From Plazaster borealis (Eukaryota; Echinodermata; Asteroidea; Forcipulatida; Labidiasteridae), in the NCBI GenBank assembly GCA_021014325.1, contig JAJGQC010000657.1, positions 1-64,000 of the forward strand: a stretch of DNA of 64,000 nt, written 5' to 3'. The notes beneath the pieces were generated by a model. It did no database searches. It worked only from the letters and a program-made list of their open reading frames with translations, and was not told the origin of the DNA. How positions within the stretch are numbered: position 1 is the first letter of the stretch; the number at the start of each line of letters is the position of its first letter. Shown in pieces: positions 1-12,764 of this stretch. A program made the position numbers and the translations under genes.

Positions 1-103
1 AGATTGTCGATAGGTATGCCGCCTCGCCCTACCAACGTTCAAATCTGAGTGACATTCATCCTAAGGATGTTAATTTTATTATTAATGATCAACTTTTTTT
101 GAA

Positions 104-2988
104 ATGTTACTGATGGAGATTAGAACTAAGACCATTTCCTATGCCGCCTGGAAGAACAAAAATTCACGTAAGGCTGAATCAAACCTCGAAAAAGAAATTA
201 CAGTTCTTTCCGAGAAAGTTGCAAGGGAGATGTTGTATCCAAACGACATGCTAAACTCAAAGCAGACTGACCTCGTTAACCTTCTTAAGAAAAAATGGAA
301 GGCGTTTTGATACGGTCAAAACTAGGTGGATGGAACAAGGGGAAAAGCCTTCCAGGTATTTCCTTAATATGGAGAAACGTAATTGTGTAAATAGAAGCAT
401 TAGTCGTTTTGTTACAGATAATAATAGTGAGCTGACGAGCTCGTGTAGTATCCTTAATGAAGCTAGGCTTTTTTACAAAAAACTGTATTCTTCCCCTGAT
501 TCACACGAAAGGGCTAGTTTGCAACATTTGTTCAGTAATTATGATTCTCCAGTTCTTTCTAACTTGACTCAGGATCGTTTGGAGGGTCCGTTGTCATATC
601 AAGAAGTTTTGAACGCCCTGAAAAGGAGTAAAAACGGAAAGCCTCCGAGGTCAGATGGTTTTAGCTTCGAATTTTTAAAATTCTTTTCTCAGATTTGGCA
701 TGGTTTCTATTGCGGTCTCTGAATTTTGGCTACGAAACAGGAAAATTTTCAGTCACCCAGCAATATGGGATTATCACCCTGCTACCAAAGGATAAACCCC
801 GTCAATTCTTGAAGAACTGGAGACCCATTTCCTATTGAACATTACGTACAAACTGGCCTCTTCTTGTATAGCAGAGAGAATTAAAACATGCCTCCCTTCT
901 ATTATACATGAACAACAAAGGCTTTTGCAAGGTCGCTATATAGGGAAAACATTCGGTTAATGTATGATTTGCTTAACTACAGATAACAACAAAATTCCTG
1001 GTATGTTTCTTTTAGTTGATTTTGAGAAAGCCTTTGATTCGGTCTCCCATGACTTTATTCTTCAGATTCTTGAGCTGTTTAACTTTGGCCCCTCAATACA
1101 AAAGTGGTTTCAAGTGCTGTACAATGGCGCAAAAGCCTCTGTATTGATAAATGGTTTCTTGTCAGAATCTTTTCAAATTGAGCGGGGTTGCCGGCAAGGT
1201 GACGGCTTAAGCCCTTATTTGTTCCTTTGTGTGCCGAAATTCTGGGCAAAATGGTTCACAGGACAACACTTTGAAAGGAGTTACAGTTGATGGCTCCAAA
1301 TATAGGCTTTCTCAATATGCAGACGACACCGTGTTTATTCTAGACGGTTCAGAAAACTCGCTTAGCAGGGCCTTTAAGCTACTAGACGATTTTGCTTGTT
1401 ATGTCGGGCCTTAAGGTTAATACCAGTAAAACCAATGCAGTTTGGATTGGTGGGAATAAGGGCCGTCAAAAAGGTGTTTGTCCTGATATTAATGTTCACT
1501 GGGTCCATCCCCAAGAAAGTTTTAGAGCTCTAGGTATTGATTTTTCTACCAACTTGGACAATATGATTGATAACATAACCGGGTTTTAAATTCCATCAGC
1601 AACTTAATTGGGCATTGGTCTAAGCGCAACCTTACAGTTTTGGGTAGAGTTACTGTTGTGAAATCTCTCCTTTTGTCTAAGCTCACATTTTTAATCCTTA
1701 CTCTCCCTGATCCTTCCAAGTTATTTATTAAGAACCTTGATTCTATGTTATAAATTTATTTGGAAAGGGGTTGACAGAGTTACTAGGAATCAAATGATTC
1801 AAGATTACAGCGAAGGTGGGGTTAAATGGTGGACATCCGTTCTTATTTTAGTGCTCTCAATTGTACGTGGATTCGCAGGTTACTAAGAGCAGAGGACTCT
1901 GGTTGGTCTTCCCTGTTCTATACATTATTCATTTTCCAGAATATACTTTCTGGAAGGCAGCCACCAGTATTGCTCGAATTTTACAGAGGGCTTTTCACCC
2001 CAGCCGTTTTTGGTTAGATGTTCTTACTGCCTGGGGATCTTACGTACAACGCCACCAGCCGATTAACCAGATTGACTCCTTAACCAGTGTTTTATGGTAC
2101 AACCATAGGATTAGAATTAATTACAACTGTGTTCATTATAAACATTGGATAAATAAGGGTGTCTTTTATGTATGTGATCTTCTAGATGAAAGGGGCTTTT
2201 TTCTTACCATGGTGGATTTTATGGCTAAGTTTGGTGTTACGACAAATTTCCTTGAATACGGTGGAATAATTAAGGCCGTAAAACAATCCTTTGGTACAGC
2301 GATGATGGACAAGGATGGGGCGAATATTTGCTTCCCTTTCATTCTATTCAATTTTAGGCTTCTCTTGCAAGATAAAAAAGGCTCTAACCGTATTTATAAC
2401 TGTCTTACATCTGCTAAAAAAGTTGCGTATAAATTCATCGCTAAGTGCGAAACAAAATTGAGTATTCAGCTTACCAAACCTAAGTGGATGGTCCTTTGTA
2501 ACATTCCATTTTGTGTTACTAACGACACCAGACTACGGTGGTTTCAATACAGATTAGTCCACAGAATACTTGGAGTCAACTCATTCTTAGCCAAAATCGG
2601 TAAAAGGGATAATGGTCTTTGTACATTCTGTCAATTGGAGAGTGAGACGCTGGTTCATTTATTTTGTAGATGCAAGTTTTCAACTATGTTTTGGACCCAA
2701 TTTGGGGATTGGATAAGGAGTACTCTTAATATTGACATTCGCCTAGACAATGGGGCTATCCTTTTTGGTATTACAAAAAAATCTTGGAGTGCTCTGAATC
2801 TGATCCTTCTTTTGTGTCGTTTCCATATCTATAAAATGAAAATGAGTGAGAATAGACCCTCCCTTGCATTATTAAAACTGGATTTAAAGCTTTATTTTAC
2901 TTTGGATAAATACATCTCCATCACCAATAATTCAACTGTTAACTTTCACAAAAAGTGGGACTCCTTCAAACTATTGGTTCAAGGTTAA
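104..2988 (+). pseudogene. LINE ORF2 reverse transcriptase, frameshifted
   Basis: ORF2 can be followed through several open pieces. 104-310 is the charged linker after the endonuclease. 330-722 holds the RT N-terminal part with the NGKPPRSDG motif. 740-960 is the decayed stretch around KNWRPIS, with stops and shifts. 964-1290 holds the palm motif A (DFEKAFD) and motif B (GCRQGDGLSP). 1229-1414 has the catalytic YADD box, 1392-1589 part of the thumb, and 1861-2988 the C-terminal domain. Catalytic aspartates of motifs A and C are intact, but at least four frameshifts or stops separate the pieces. The protein would have nicked and reverse-transcribed its own RNA at the target. Confidence 0.9.
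1861..2988 (+). pseudogene. LINE ORF2 C-terminal domain with zinc-binding motif
   Basis: This is the longest intact open piece of the LINE, 375 codons. Near its end it carries CTFCQLESETLVHLFCRC, a C-x2-C...H-x4-C pattern followed by the FW pair, which matches the zf-RVT domain found C-terminal of many L1- and R2-like reverse transcriptases. The true frame enters from upstream, so the first methionine is only the first ATG in the open stretch. It stops 114 bp before the oligo(A) tail, a normal 3' UTR length for such elements. Confidence 0.85.
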
Positions 2989-3123
2989 AATCGTATTTTG
3001 TATTTTGTTTATTTTTCTTGCTGTTTATGTTATGTATCTTCAGCGTGTTTGTAATAATAATGAGGAGTGGTCTTAAATGTGAATAAATAATTTCCTCCGT
3101 GGAAAAAAAAAAAAAAAAAAAAA

Positions 3124-6100
3124 GTTCCACAATTAAGGACCATAAGATTTTCAATTGAAGTTATTTAATTATCATTTACTTTTCTAAGAACTCGGGATGT
3201 ATGAACAAGTTTATAATTTGCAATGTTGCTCTAGTTCAAAGTGCATGCGTTCATTTTTAACGCAACCCCTCGACTCAGCACCTTTTCTTATATGAAAGCT
3301 CAATATCTTTGTTACATGACAATTTGCAACAAAGGTCGCTAATTGGCAATTGTGACGTCATTATTATAAAAACATACCAGAGACAATACAAGTAATTTAC
3401 AAATTGTCCTGCAGTTGCTAGATTGTTGCTTGACAATGCTTTGAAAATGACTATTTATAGCCAATACACTGCATGCACAAAATTAATTAGGTCCATCATT
3501 TTGGAGGCAGAGGCGGAGTCAGGTTTCCTGCGGATACAAGCGACCCAGGGGCGGATACAGGGTGGGGGCGTACGCCCGCCCCTTTCCGTTTAAAATTAGC
3601 CACAAGTGTGTGTGGTGTATTTCCCGCAGAGGCAGAATGGATTTCTTTTTCATCCTTTGCCATTTACTATTTTTCTTACTGCCAAAATGAATCTTTCATG
3701 ACATGTCACCTGTAATTGAGATTTGCAACAATAACATAGCATTTGAAACCATGTGCCAATTTGTCCGGGATAATACGACATAAGCTTGAATTTGAGAAAC
3801 GATCTTACCCACTATGTTTTTAATGAATATGCATGAAACCAGATAATGCAGCGACCAGATCCAAACGTGAGATTTGTTGTATTACAATTTTCTTTGAGTA
3901 AAATCAGAAGATTGATATGGATCAAAAGTGCTTTAAAAGTGTGTATATTTCTCTGTTTTAAGCACACAGAGGCTTCATTTTCACCCCTCAAAAGGCCAAA
4001 AGCTCAGAGCTTCCGGGGGTTTGCCCCCTGGACCCCCATCAGGGCTTCACCACCATCGATGTTACAGGAAAATTTCCCAGTAAATTTAGAAGAGTGAAAT
4101 GGATCAAAAGTGCTTAAAAAGTGTGTCTATGAATTCTCTGTTTTAGGCACACAACGGGTTGATTTTTTACCCCTCAAAAGGCCAACGGGGCTTCGCCCCC
4201 TGGATCCCCATCGGGGCTTCGGCCCTGGACCTCACCATCGATGTTACAGAAATATTTCCAGTAAATTTAGAAGATTGATATTGATCTGAATTGCTTAAAA
4301 AGTGTGTCTATTTCTCTGTTTTTTGGTCAATTATATTTAAAATTGCACTATCATATCGTTTGTCTCACCATGGAGGAAGGATCCTCCTCACCCAACACTT
4401 TTTTTGTCCCTGAATTTGTAGCCTGCATTTTGATTTATAACTCAGGATGGCCGATTCAATGACTCCCAACTCGAAAAAGATGTTAAAACAATGAGCGTGC
4501 TAAAACAAAATCGGTTAAAGTGGTCAGATATTGCATGAGATCGCACCACAGAGCATCTAGAATCCTAACTGTTTCGGAGCATTTAAGCGGGCCCCGGAAC
4601 CCTGCCGTTAGGGCTTCCGTTACGCGCTCTCAGGCACCACAAATTGCATCCACCATTTGCTGCTTGGTACATTTTCACCCCTCCCCCGTTTGGAAAATCC
4701 TGGAACCGCCCTGCGACCAGTGGATTTTTCATCTTATAAAACAATTGAGAATGGATCTGCCACAAGCACCAACACAATGGCTCAGTTTATTAAATAATGT
4801 AGGCATAGCCTAGGTCACACTATCTAAAACTTTATTAGGCTATATACATTATTATCTTCTTACTCAAGGAAATCTGATGAAATTGATTTATTTTGCAGGC
4901 CTGATTTTCGATTGTTACTTAGATTCTGAAAACGATCTTATTGGAGTGTGATTTTCTCATTGATGATGACTTCACAGATTTCGCTGCAGAATGGGCCTAT
5001 CTAGAAGGTTGCGAAAACACATGATCAAGATGAAGTAATAATTAGTAGTTTGCGGCTGCTGAAGCTGCAGATCACGTGCTTCCTGCGGTGTCTTTGCATG
5101 AACAACAAGATGCTCAAAACATTATACGAAAACCGCCCTTGGGTCAGAGGTAGGCCTACAAAGGAGGCTACCAGCTGTCACTTTCGGTTACGTATACACT
5201 TTTGCAAAGATCTTTACATTCCCTGAAAAACTCTTGTCCACAAGAAAAGAAAGAGAAAAAAATTTGCGTTCAACTTTCAGCCTTGTGGAGAAATCTCCCT
5301 CCTGCGTAAAGAATACTCAAAGAAATCTACAAATCTCTCAGCCTCTTGCATTCAAAGAACATTTAATTACAGACAACTTACGCTTCTTCACTTTTAAGAA
5401 CCGATAGATTAGCTTTTGACTTTTTGAGCTTTGCTCAAGCAAAATGAAAACAGCCTGAACGCAAGAACAGTGAAACTGGTCAGCCCACCTTGGAAAAGGG
5501 GACGCTTGTCAGCAAAGTAGGGCCATGTTTTCAAGGGGCTAGTCCTCAAAATGCTCCAGATTGGAAGCCAATAACCCCAGGGACACAATCAAATCGTTGA
5601 TTTACAGAACAAACTTGTGGGCTTGCATTTAATCATTAGGCTCATGAGACATGATTTTCTCTCCGTCAAGTTTCGAAATCGTTGACACACCCACCCACCC
5701 GAAATTTCTTTTGAAATAATTAATGACAGACGATATCCTATATGCACTGATGAACAAATACCTCAAATGAAGCAAATAATTTTAGATCGATGTTATCCCA
5801 GTTCATGAGTTTATTGGCTTTTCCAGTGCAACTTTTTGACATCTCGCTATCGAAACAATCTTGATCGACAATAATAGACAGCACAGACATGATTGACGAT
5901 CTGGAAGAGACTACGTGGTATTTTACCCTTACATTTAAATTTGTTTCTCTTAATTACTTTAATTGTAAACTCCATTTCGATTTTCTTTAGAACCGCCCAA
6001 CCGCAAGCATTTCGAAAAAAAGAAAAGAAATCTGAATGGCCCCAAATGTATATAAAGATCCATGTCGACCTCTTTACAGCGATGATCGGGAACTTACAAG

Positions 6101-6230
6101 AGCCAGAGGGTAGCCGGTGTGGCAAGTAGATTCTGGTATTCCCCCCAGGCGTATTTTTTGTTTACTCCGCAGTGAGGGGTTTTGCCCTGTAACATTGCCA
6201 ATTCCGTCTAGAGATAGGAGACTACGTCTA
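3124..6230. other. Non-coding stretch after the LINE
   Basis: No gene is supported here. Short open frames lack domain signal or splice context. At 4369-4387 a near-palindrome around GGATCCTCC resembles the perfect palindrome at 9744. Around 4900-5200 the sequence is less AT-rich, but no exon with conserved residues could be recognised. The 180-bp repeat at 3900-4340 is listed separately. Confidence 0.5.
3900..4340. repeat. About 180-bp tandem repeat, 2.5 copies
   Basis: The phrase GATCAAAAGTGCTTnAAAAGTGTG recurs near 3921, 4101 and, more divergent, 4281, a spacing of about 180 bp. Each unit includes a GC-rich stretch of the form GCTTCGCCCCCTGGAnCCCC, followed by CACCATCGATGTTACAG. The open frame 3846-4097 is produced by this repeat and shows no protein-like character. 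Confidence 0.75.
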
Positions 6231-6233
6231 ACA

Positions 6234-6814
6234 ACCTAACCCTAACCTAACCTAACCCTAACCTAACCTAACCTAACCCTATAACCCTAACCCTCACCCT
6301 AACCCTAACCCTAACCCTAACCCTATAGCCTAACCCTCACCTAACCCTAACCCTAACCCTATAACCCTAACCTAACCTGACCCTAACCTATAACCCTAAC
6401 CTAACCTGACCATAACCTGACCCTAACCCTGACACCTAAGCCTAACCTCACTAAGCCTAACCCTAGCCCTAACCTAACCTCACCCTAACCTAACCCTAAC
6501 CTAACCTAGCCTAGCCTCACTAACCCTAACCTAACCTAACCCTATAACCCTAGCCCTAACCTAGCCTAACCCTATAGCCTAACCCTAACCCTAATCCTAA
6601 CCCTAACCCTATAATCCTAACCTAACCCTCACTAACCCTATAACCCTATAACCCTATAGCCCTAACCTAACCTCACCCTAACCCTAACCTAACCCTAACC
6701 CTCAGCCTAACCCTAACCTAACCTAACCTAACCCTATAACTAACCTAACCTTACCCAACCTAACCTAACCCTATAACCTAACCTAAGCCTAACCCTATAA
6801 CCCTAACCTCACCC
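6234..6814. repeat. Interstitial telomeric repeat, CCCTAA/CCTAA mixture
   Basis: About 580 bp consists of CCCTAA (TTAGGG on the other strand) interspersed with CCTAA and variants such as CCCTATAA, CCTCACC and CCTAGCC. TTAGGG is the usual animal telomere repeat. The C-rich strand is on top throughout. The variants show decay, so this is an internal array rather than a fresh chromosome end. It abuts a TGAT microsatellite with no spacer. Short telomere-like runs also occur near 32280 and 41195. Confidence 0.93.
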
Positions 6815-6815
<1 letters not shown>

Positions 6816-6846
<31 letters not shown>

Positions 6847-6847
6847 C

Positions 6848-6878
<31 letters not shown>

Positions 6879-7129
6879 CTGATTGATTGATTGATTAAAT
6901 GACTGATTGATTAAATGATTGATTGCTTATTGGTTGGCTGGTTAATTGGTTGGCTTGCTGTCTGACTGTCTGGCTGTTTTACTGACTGACCTACTGACTT
7001 ACTAACTAGATGAGTGACTGATTGATTTACTTTTAGATTGATTGACTTGATTGATTGATTGACTTATTCACTGATTGAATATTGAACTAATTGATTGATT
7101 GATTGGTTGGTTGATTGATTGATTGATTA

Positions 7130-7183
<54 letters not shown>

Positions 7184-7205
7184 CGACTGACTGACTGACT
7201 GACTG
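6816..7205. repeat. TGAT/GATT microsatellite
   Basis: Long runs of GATT repeat (6816-6920 and 7086-7182) flank a degenerate middle part containing GGTT, GACT and GTCT variants, and end in a GACT run (7183-7213). The minus-strand open frame rich in Ile-Asn-Gln-Ser across this region is a by-product of the 4-bp repeat read in three frames. Confidence 0.95.
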
Positions 7206-7469
7206 ACTGACTGACCGACTGAGTGTTAAACTGAGAGTTTGTTTATTGTAACCTTTGTTAATTAAAATAATTCTTAAATCGACATTTAGGCTATGCCCTG
7301 TAATTACTTTGATATAAAGTACATTGGTTGTTCTTGAATAAAATATAATTGTTGCAAACTCATCATAATAGGCTAAAATGTTGTGTATAATTGTTGTACG
7401 CCTGTTGTATAATAACAGTTCTAAAATGTCAGGGTGAGCTAGTATTGGAAATGGGTGGGCAAGTTGGGT

Positions 7470-7612
7470 TCTATTCAATTAACCGTTACTAGGGTGGGCT
7501 AGTTTAACTTGGGTCTCTTCAATTTACCGGTTATTAGGGTAGGCTATAACAAGGTCTCTTCAATTTACCGGTTATTAGGGCGGGCTAGTATAACTTAGGT
7601 ATCTTCAATTAT
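7470..7612. repeat. Short tandem repeat, about 41-46 bp, three copies
   Basis: TTCAATTTACCGGTTATTAGGG-like blocks occur near 7475, 7520 and 7561, each followed by a GGCTA motif and then CTCTTCAATT. This is a small minisatellite next to the telomeric and TGAT repeats. No coding potential is seen. Confidence 0.7.
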
Positions 7613-8075
7613 TGTACCATTGACCATGAACATTTTTGTTGTGTTATGATGAATTCTATTACCATGCAATTTGCTATTCGAAAGTGCTCAGTATGTGGGA
7701 ACTGATAAACCATTTAGAATACATCGGATGAAAAGTCAATTTGAAAAGAAAATATATAACAACAATAATATTTTATATTACCCATTTCAGTCTTTCAGAA
7801 CTAAAAATACCATATAAAGGTTTCCAAAGAGAACCCTTAACCAACCTACGACAACAGTTTTCCAATCCACATAGGGCCAATTTATTGAGACAAATTATAC
7901 CCGCAAGTATAAAAAAGGAATACTTTTTATGATTCTAGTAAATATACTTATGGATGTCTGCTAATTATTAGTTTGTTTAACTTTTTATAGAAAACGTTGC
8001 GGACCAGCATAGTTTGTAACCCAAATGAAAGTTATTTTCAGTTCAAAGGTCAAATGGAGACAATCCAAATAATAC

Positions 8076-8163
8076 CAAAATCCACATAATGAAAAATCCA
8101 CAAAATAAGAAAATTGAGTGAGGCAATCCACATAATGAATCGTGGTCATTATGTGGATTTTTG
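8076..8163. repeat. Small inverted-repeat element
   Basis: Arms of 17 bp, CAAAATCCACATAATGA at 8076-8092 and its complement at 8146-8163, enclose about 54 bp. A third direct copy of AATCCACATAATGA lies between them at 8124-8138. This is consistent with a MITE remnant; no target duplication was identified. Confidence 0.65.
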
Positions 8164-9743
8164 TGAATTTGACCTTCCACAAAATGAATATCTAAAGCGC
8201 ACAACCTCTTATAAATCCAGCTCTGCCGCCCTCTTCCGGTTAGACAGGGGACCAGTCTACTATTGGATCTGAAACCCTGTCTCCTCACTTGTCATGCTTG
8301 TTCAGTTAAATACGAATACACATGTAACACAAGAATCGAGTTTGTTTGTTGTGAATTTTGACGTGCTGCTGACACACAGGGATGGAAACAGTGTGACCAG
8401 AGACTGACCAGCGACTGACAGACACTGACAGTCACTTTCACTTTCACTTTCACTCTTATACTGGCTGGACTCGATGAGAGTATAATGCCAGGCTTGTGCG
8501 GGGGTATGGGGATTTATTGGAGTAGTTGTTGCTTGAAGTTGTTCAAGCTTGGTGCATAATGAGTCATCAAGGGCATTCCACTCCACTATGTCTATCATGT
8601 CTATGGTCCTTGGAAAGAATGCGTATTTGTGGATGACAGTGACGGTGAAAGTGATGGTGATGGTTAGTGACACTTCAAAAGTGTGGTATGTACATATGCA
8701 TTTTGACTTGTACGTAATTTTGTGTTCTTTGCCTCGCCTTTTGTAGCTATGTTATATTTTACTAGGTCGTGCGATATTGACATTTCCTATTCTGGCCGCA
8801 CACAAAAAGAGGTTTTTCAAATTAATGTTACTTCGACATAACATTAACAATATGTCTGACATGTGTCTGAGCTTCAAATTACTCCTGTTTTTTTCTGTAG
8901 GTCAATAAAACTCTCTTCTTTCATAATCCTTTTGAAAAAAGGCACAAATTTACCTCACTTTTTCAAGCATCAAAAAGATTCAGAGCATGGTCACCGTAGC
9001 GACTACATGACGCAGCCATTTTGAACTTTTTGATAGAAAAATTTGGTCACTGTTTTTCAATAAATACCGCCCTTTCTTGACTTCTACCCCCAAAATAACG
9101 CCATCTATTGTCTTTGATAGAAGAGAGGATTAGGAAGTTTACGGTGCTTTTCCCCGTCTCAGCGGTGAAGAAATAAGGTTTTTATGTATTTGTTTACCAT
9201 TTTGGGCCAAATTTTGACTAAATTTTCAATTTTAAAGGAATGTATACATTCAGCGACGGTGGGGTATGCTGTCAAACCTATATCAGTTTAATCCTTGTCC
9301 ATTTTTGAGTATGAAAAGTTGGATTTTCTTCCAGCGCGAAGTCGCGCATGCAATTCTGGAGGTTTTAATTAAACCAAGTACTCGGTAAAATCTCATTTTG
9401 AACCTTTGAGTGCGCGTTAGGGATAGGGCTGGTAAGCTTTTGTGTGGGTGGTCTCAATTTAACAATCTCTGTACCTCAGTTGGCGGCCAGAAGGGTGCCG
9501 CGTGTTTGTTGACTTTTGGAAGGCATAACTCATGCGAAAGAACCCATGACAGTGGGGTTTGCACCATTGAATTTTTCCTGAGGAGACCTTTAATTTGATG
9601 TAAAATTTTAATATATTTGATAATTAATTTTTTTACTATAACATATGTAGCTACCTTTTGTTTAGCTTTTGGTTTCAACAGGCCCTCAGGACACATTGTT
9701 TCTGTCAGAATTTAACATCGATCTGCTGGGTGCACCGCTAACC

Positions 9744-9767
9744 ATGGAGGTAGGATCCTACCTCCAT
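9744..9767. repeat. Perfect 24-bp palindrome
   Basis: The 24 bases are identical to their own reverse complement and are centred on GGATCC, with outer arms ATGGAGGTA. A shortened, imperfect version of the same motif occurs at 4369-4387, suggesting a repeat family rather than chance. Confidence 0.85.
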
Positions 9768-9869
9768 GCGCTAACTAACCTAAACTAAACTCCCATGCCA
9801 TAGCATTGCATACGTTACGTGTACCACAGTGGCAGTGCGTGCAAACAGCCCATGTTGTTGGTAGGGGAG

Positions 9870-10180
9870 TTCAGACAACTCATTTGTCGGACAACTCGAC
9901 CAGTCATACAACTAGACAGCTTGACAAGTCGTCAGTGAATGACTGATTCCGTTACTGAAATGCGTGAACTTCAGTTCAGACAAGTATTCCATACGCCAGT
10001 GGTGTCACAGAAATTTTCTGCCATGAGGATTTGCCATCCGTCGAGTTGTCTGATCAAAAGTCAACTGAACTTGTCTTACGGTTGAACATAGAATCCATTG
10101 AGTTATCTGACCCGTTGAGTTGTCTGACCTGTCGAGTTGTCTGACTGGCGAGTTGTCTGACTGTCGAGTTGTCTGACATC
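9870..10180. repeat. Foldback element with 16-bp tandem arms
   Basis: The right part (10095-10180) has five tandem copies of a roughly 16-bp unit, GAGTTGTCTGACnnnTC. The left part (9870-9935) carries the same motif inverted (CAGACAACTC, GGACAACTCGAC, GACAAGTC) in a looser array. The middle, about 160 bp, is unique. Tandemly repeated inverted arms are a feature of foldback-type elements; that classification is inference. Confidence 0.6.
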
Positions 10181-10637
10181 CTTGGTAGGACGCAAGTTCC
10201 GATACACTGCACTGATGTCCTGGCCGTATAATTATAAAGCTTCCCGGTAACTAAAATATTCCATCCAACTGCCACTTTTTTATTCATTATGAAATAAAAT
10301 GAATTATTATTTACTCATACTATTTATTCATTATGAAATAAAATGAAATATTATTTACTCATATTAATGAGATATTGCTTTTGGTAACAATATGAGTGAA
10401 AAAGTATCAGCCAAAATATTTTCTTTCCTTCATTAATAATACATGTAGGCCTATTCTTCACTTTTGACTGGTCCACAAAAAACTAATATCCATGGGTGAC
10501 ATTATTCCAGACAATAAGTCGATGTAGCTGCCTAGCAACTCCAATCGACTTTCGTGTCAACTTCACAAACTGTACGAACGAGTGTAGTCTTGGTGCGAGA
10601 CCTTCTTGTTTTGATTTTTCACAATTTGTTTTTGCAA

Positions 10638-10680
10638 GAGGGCTCTATCATCCAAGCAGTTCGTGGATGATAGTGCCCTC
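10638..10680. repeat. Short hairpin, 17-bp arms
   Basis: GAGGGCTCTATCATCCA (10638-10654) pairs with TGGATGATAGTGCCCTC (10664-10680) with one mismatch across a 9-base loop. It is probably a MITE terminal or central hairpin. No gene lies nearby. Confidence 0.7.
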
Positions 10681-12764
10681 TCATGGGGAAAGTAATGACA
10701 AATCAAAGTGAAAGGGTCTTGCACTAAGACTAGAGGGTCATGTCAAGCCAACTTACCTGGTGGGTTGGCAAGCGCCGTCTCAGATGATGCTAAATTTGTT
10801 TTAAACAGTCTCCTATGGGTGCCATAAACACACATAATTTTAGAATCCCACTCCTTAACATTTCTGAAATATGACCCCCTAAAGTTTAAGCCGTGGCCCT
10901 TCAAATTGATTTTGTGTTTTGGGGCCTTTTTGGAAGCTTATATCTACAAATGAAGCTGAGATATGTAGGCTATAATTTAATATACCTGTAGGCTGTAGGG
11001 TATCTGGCATCCCATCAACTAGGATCTACTGTCAAAAGTAGCACAGGCCATTTGCATGTACAAATCAAGGTAGGTCTTTAAAAACCAATGTACTTTAGCC
11101 TACGGAATGACCTTTCGTAATTTTTGAGATCCCCTAGTGCCTGTTTGAAATGTCTGATTGCTTAGAATTATGTTACATTTGGTTATAAACTCGGAGCATA
11201 TTGACCAATCACACCTTTGCTGGTATTTGGCAGGGGTCTGATCTATGGGTCTACCTGTAAACAAAGTGCCCCCAAAACACCCTTTTTAAGGACTGTAGTT
11301 ATTTGACAGGATGGGACATTACTGACAGATTTTCAAATTTTCCCAATAATACTTTTTATCCAGTCTACATGTACTTGTGTGAGAAAAAAAAGTTGGTTTC
11401 TTTCCTCCTTCATGGTCAGATTTTAATTTCACTACACCTAGTTATTTGCCGGTTGTATATGCGCCTACACATACAGAGATAAATGTATGGAATGACCTAA
11501 AACAAGTGTGATGGACTTGCTATGAATATTGTTGTACGGTGCTTGCAGGTTTTCATGTACATTACGGAGTCAGTACAGAAAGTTACAACAGAGAAGTAAA
11601 TTTCCATTTTAATTTCAAAAATTCTGTCATCCAAGGATAAAATTTTACAATTCTGAACCCAGCAGTGTCATCCAAAATACAAATGTACAGGTCAGTTGGA
11701 AGTCAACAACCCCAGGTCACAATTGGGAATTTCTTTTACACTGTATCTAGCTTTCAAATCTGTCTAGTAGGGATGTACATCATGTTATTGTAAGAATACT
11801 TTTAATATTTGTGAGGCCGTTGTTCTGTTTTCTCCCTAAACAGTGGGATGCACCCTTAGTGGAAGGAAATAAACTAGCGCCATCTTCAATTTAAAAGACA
11901 AGATATTTTCCTTCATCATTTTGGAAACTGAAACTGTTGTTCCTCTTTGTGTAGTATGTCTTTGTCTCTATTAAACTTGAATGTAGACTGACTGTATGTA
12001 AAACGAGGTTAGGTAAGGTAGGGGTTGGTAGAAAAAAGTGGGTGTACAGAATATTATTTGTGTTTTACTCATACTGTATTTAAAGCACTGTAATCTCTGT
12101 ACTTTTCCAACTCTTGCGAAGAAAACCCACAGAGAAATTCTGTATTTAACCCTGCTACTGCTAACATGATATTTTATTTAGCTGCCTGACCATCCAAAAC
12201 CATTTGCTCGAATGGTTTTCAGTGGTGAGCTAACTGTGTATAGAGTACACCCCCTGAATGGTTTCAAATGGTGTGTCAGCTTATCTACAGCCCAGTATGG
12301 ATACTTTCAAATGGTAGTACAGGTGTCCCTTATCTTTGCTTGGAAACTTTCAAGTGGTGGAATGGTTTGCTTTGGAGTGGTGATTTTGAGTGCATTGTTT
12401 TGAATGGTAGAACAGGGTTAGAAAGTTTTTGTAAATACAGTGCCAGTGTTTTCCTGGAACTTTTAAACACAAGGCTGGGTGTGTTGCACTTGGGTCATCC
12501 CAAGTTCAACACAACATATATTAGCTAATACCAGACTTCTGGGCATGTTCCATTTTACAGAGGTTTAGATTGTTATGTTATTGTATGTTTTAATTGTTTG
12601 ATATTATTCATAAGTATTATATAACTCATTACATAATATTGTAAAGAAAATAATAATAGGGTACATTTTCTAAAGACTTGGTAAAGGTATAAAGGCCTGC
12701 TTCACAGCCCCTCAGCCCTTTGCTTTGAGTGAACTTTTCAAGTGAACTTGTCTTATGAGCAAAT

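Larger units (their letters stand above)
1..3123 (+). mobile_element. L1/Tx1-like non-LTR retrotransposon, 3' part
   Basis: The 5' portion lies outside the window, so the endonuclease domain and 5' UTR are not seen. What remains is the linker, the reverse transcriptase, a C-terminal zinc-binding region, and a 3' UTR with AATAAA at 3082 followed by 21 A at 3103-3123. An oligo(A) end is typical of target-primed reverse transcription. The RT motifs (DFEKAFD, RGCRQGDGLSP, SQYADDT) fit the L1/Tx1 group better than RTE or CR1; that clade call is by eye. The reading frame changes several times, so the copy is dead. A target-site duplication cannot be checked because the left end is missing. Confidence 0.92.
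7616..12145. other. Non-coding region with scattered foldback elements
   Basis: About 4.5 kb without a recognisable gene. Open frames are short and lack conserved motifs. Four inverted-repeat structures at 8076, 9744, 9870 and 10638 are listed separately. The rest is AT-rich sequence in which I see no further organised signal. Confidence 0.5.

Noticed and set aside
7068..7478. 136-codon minus-strand open frame rich in Ile-Asn-Gln-Ser
   Set aside because: It is the GATT microsatellite read through all three frames.
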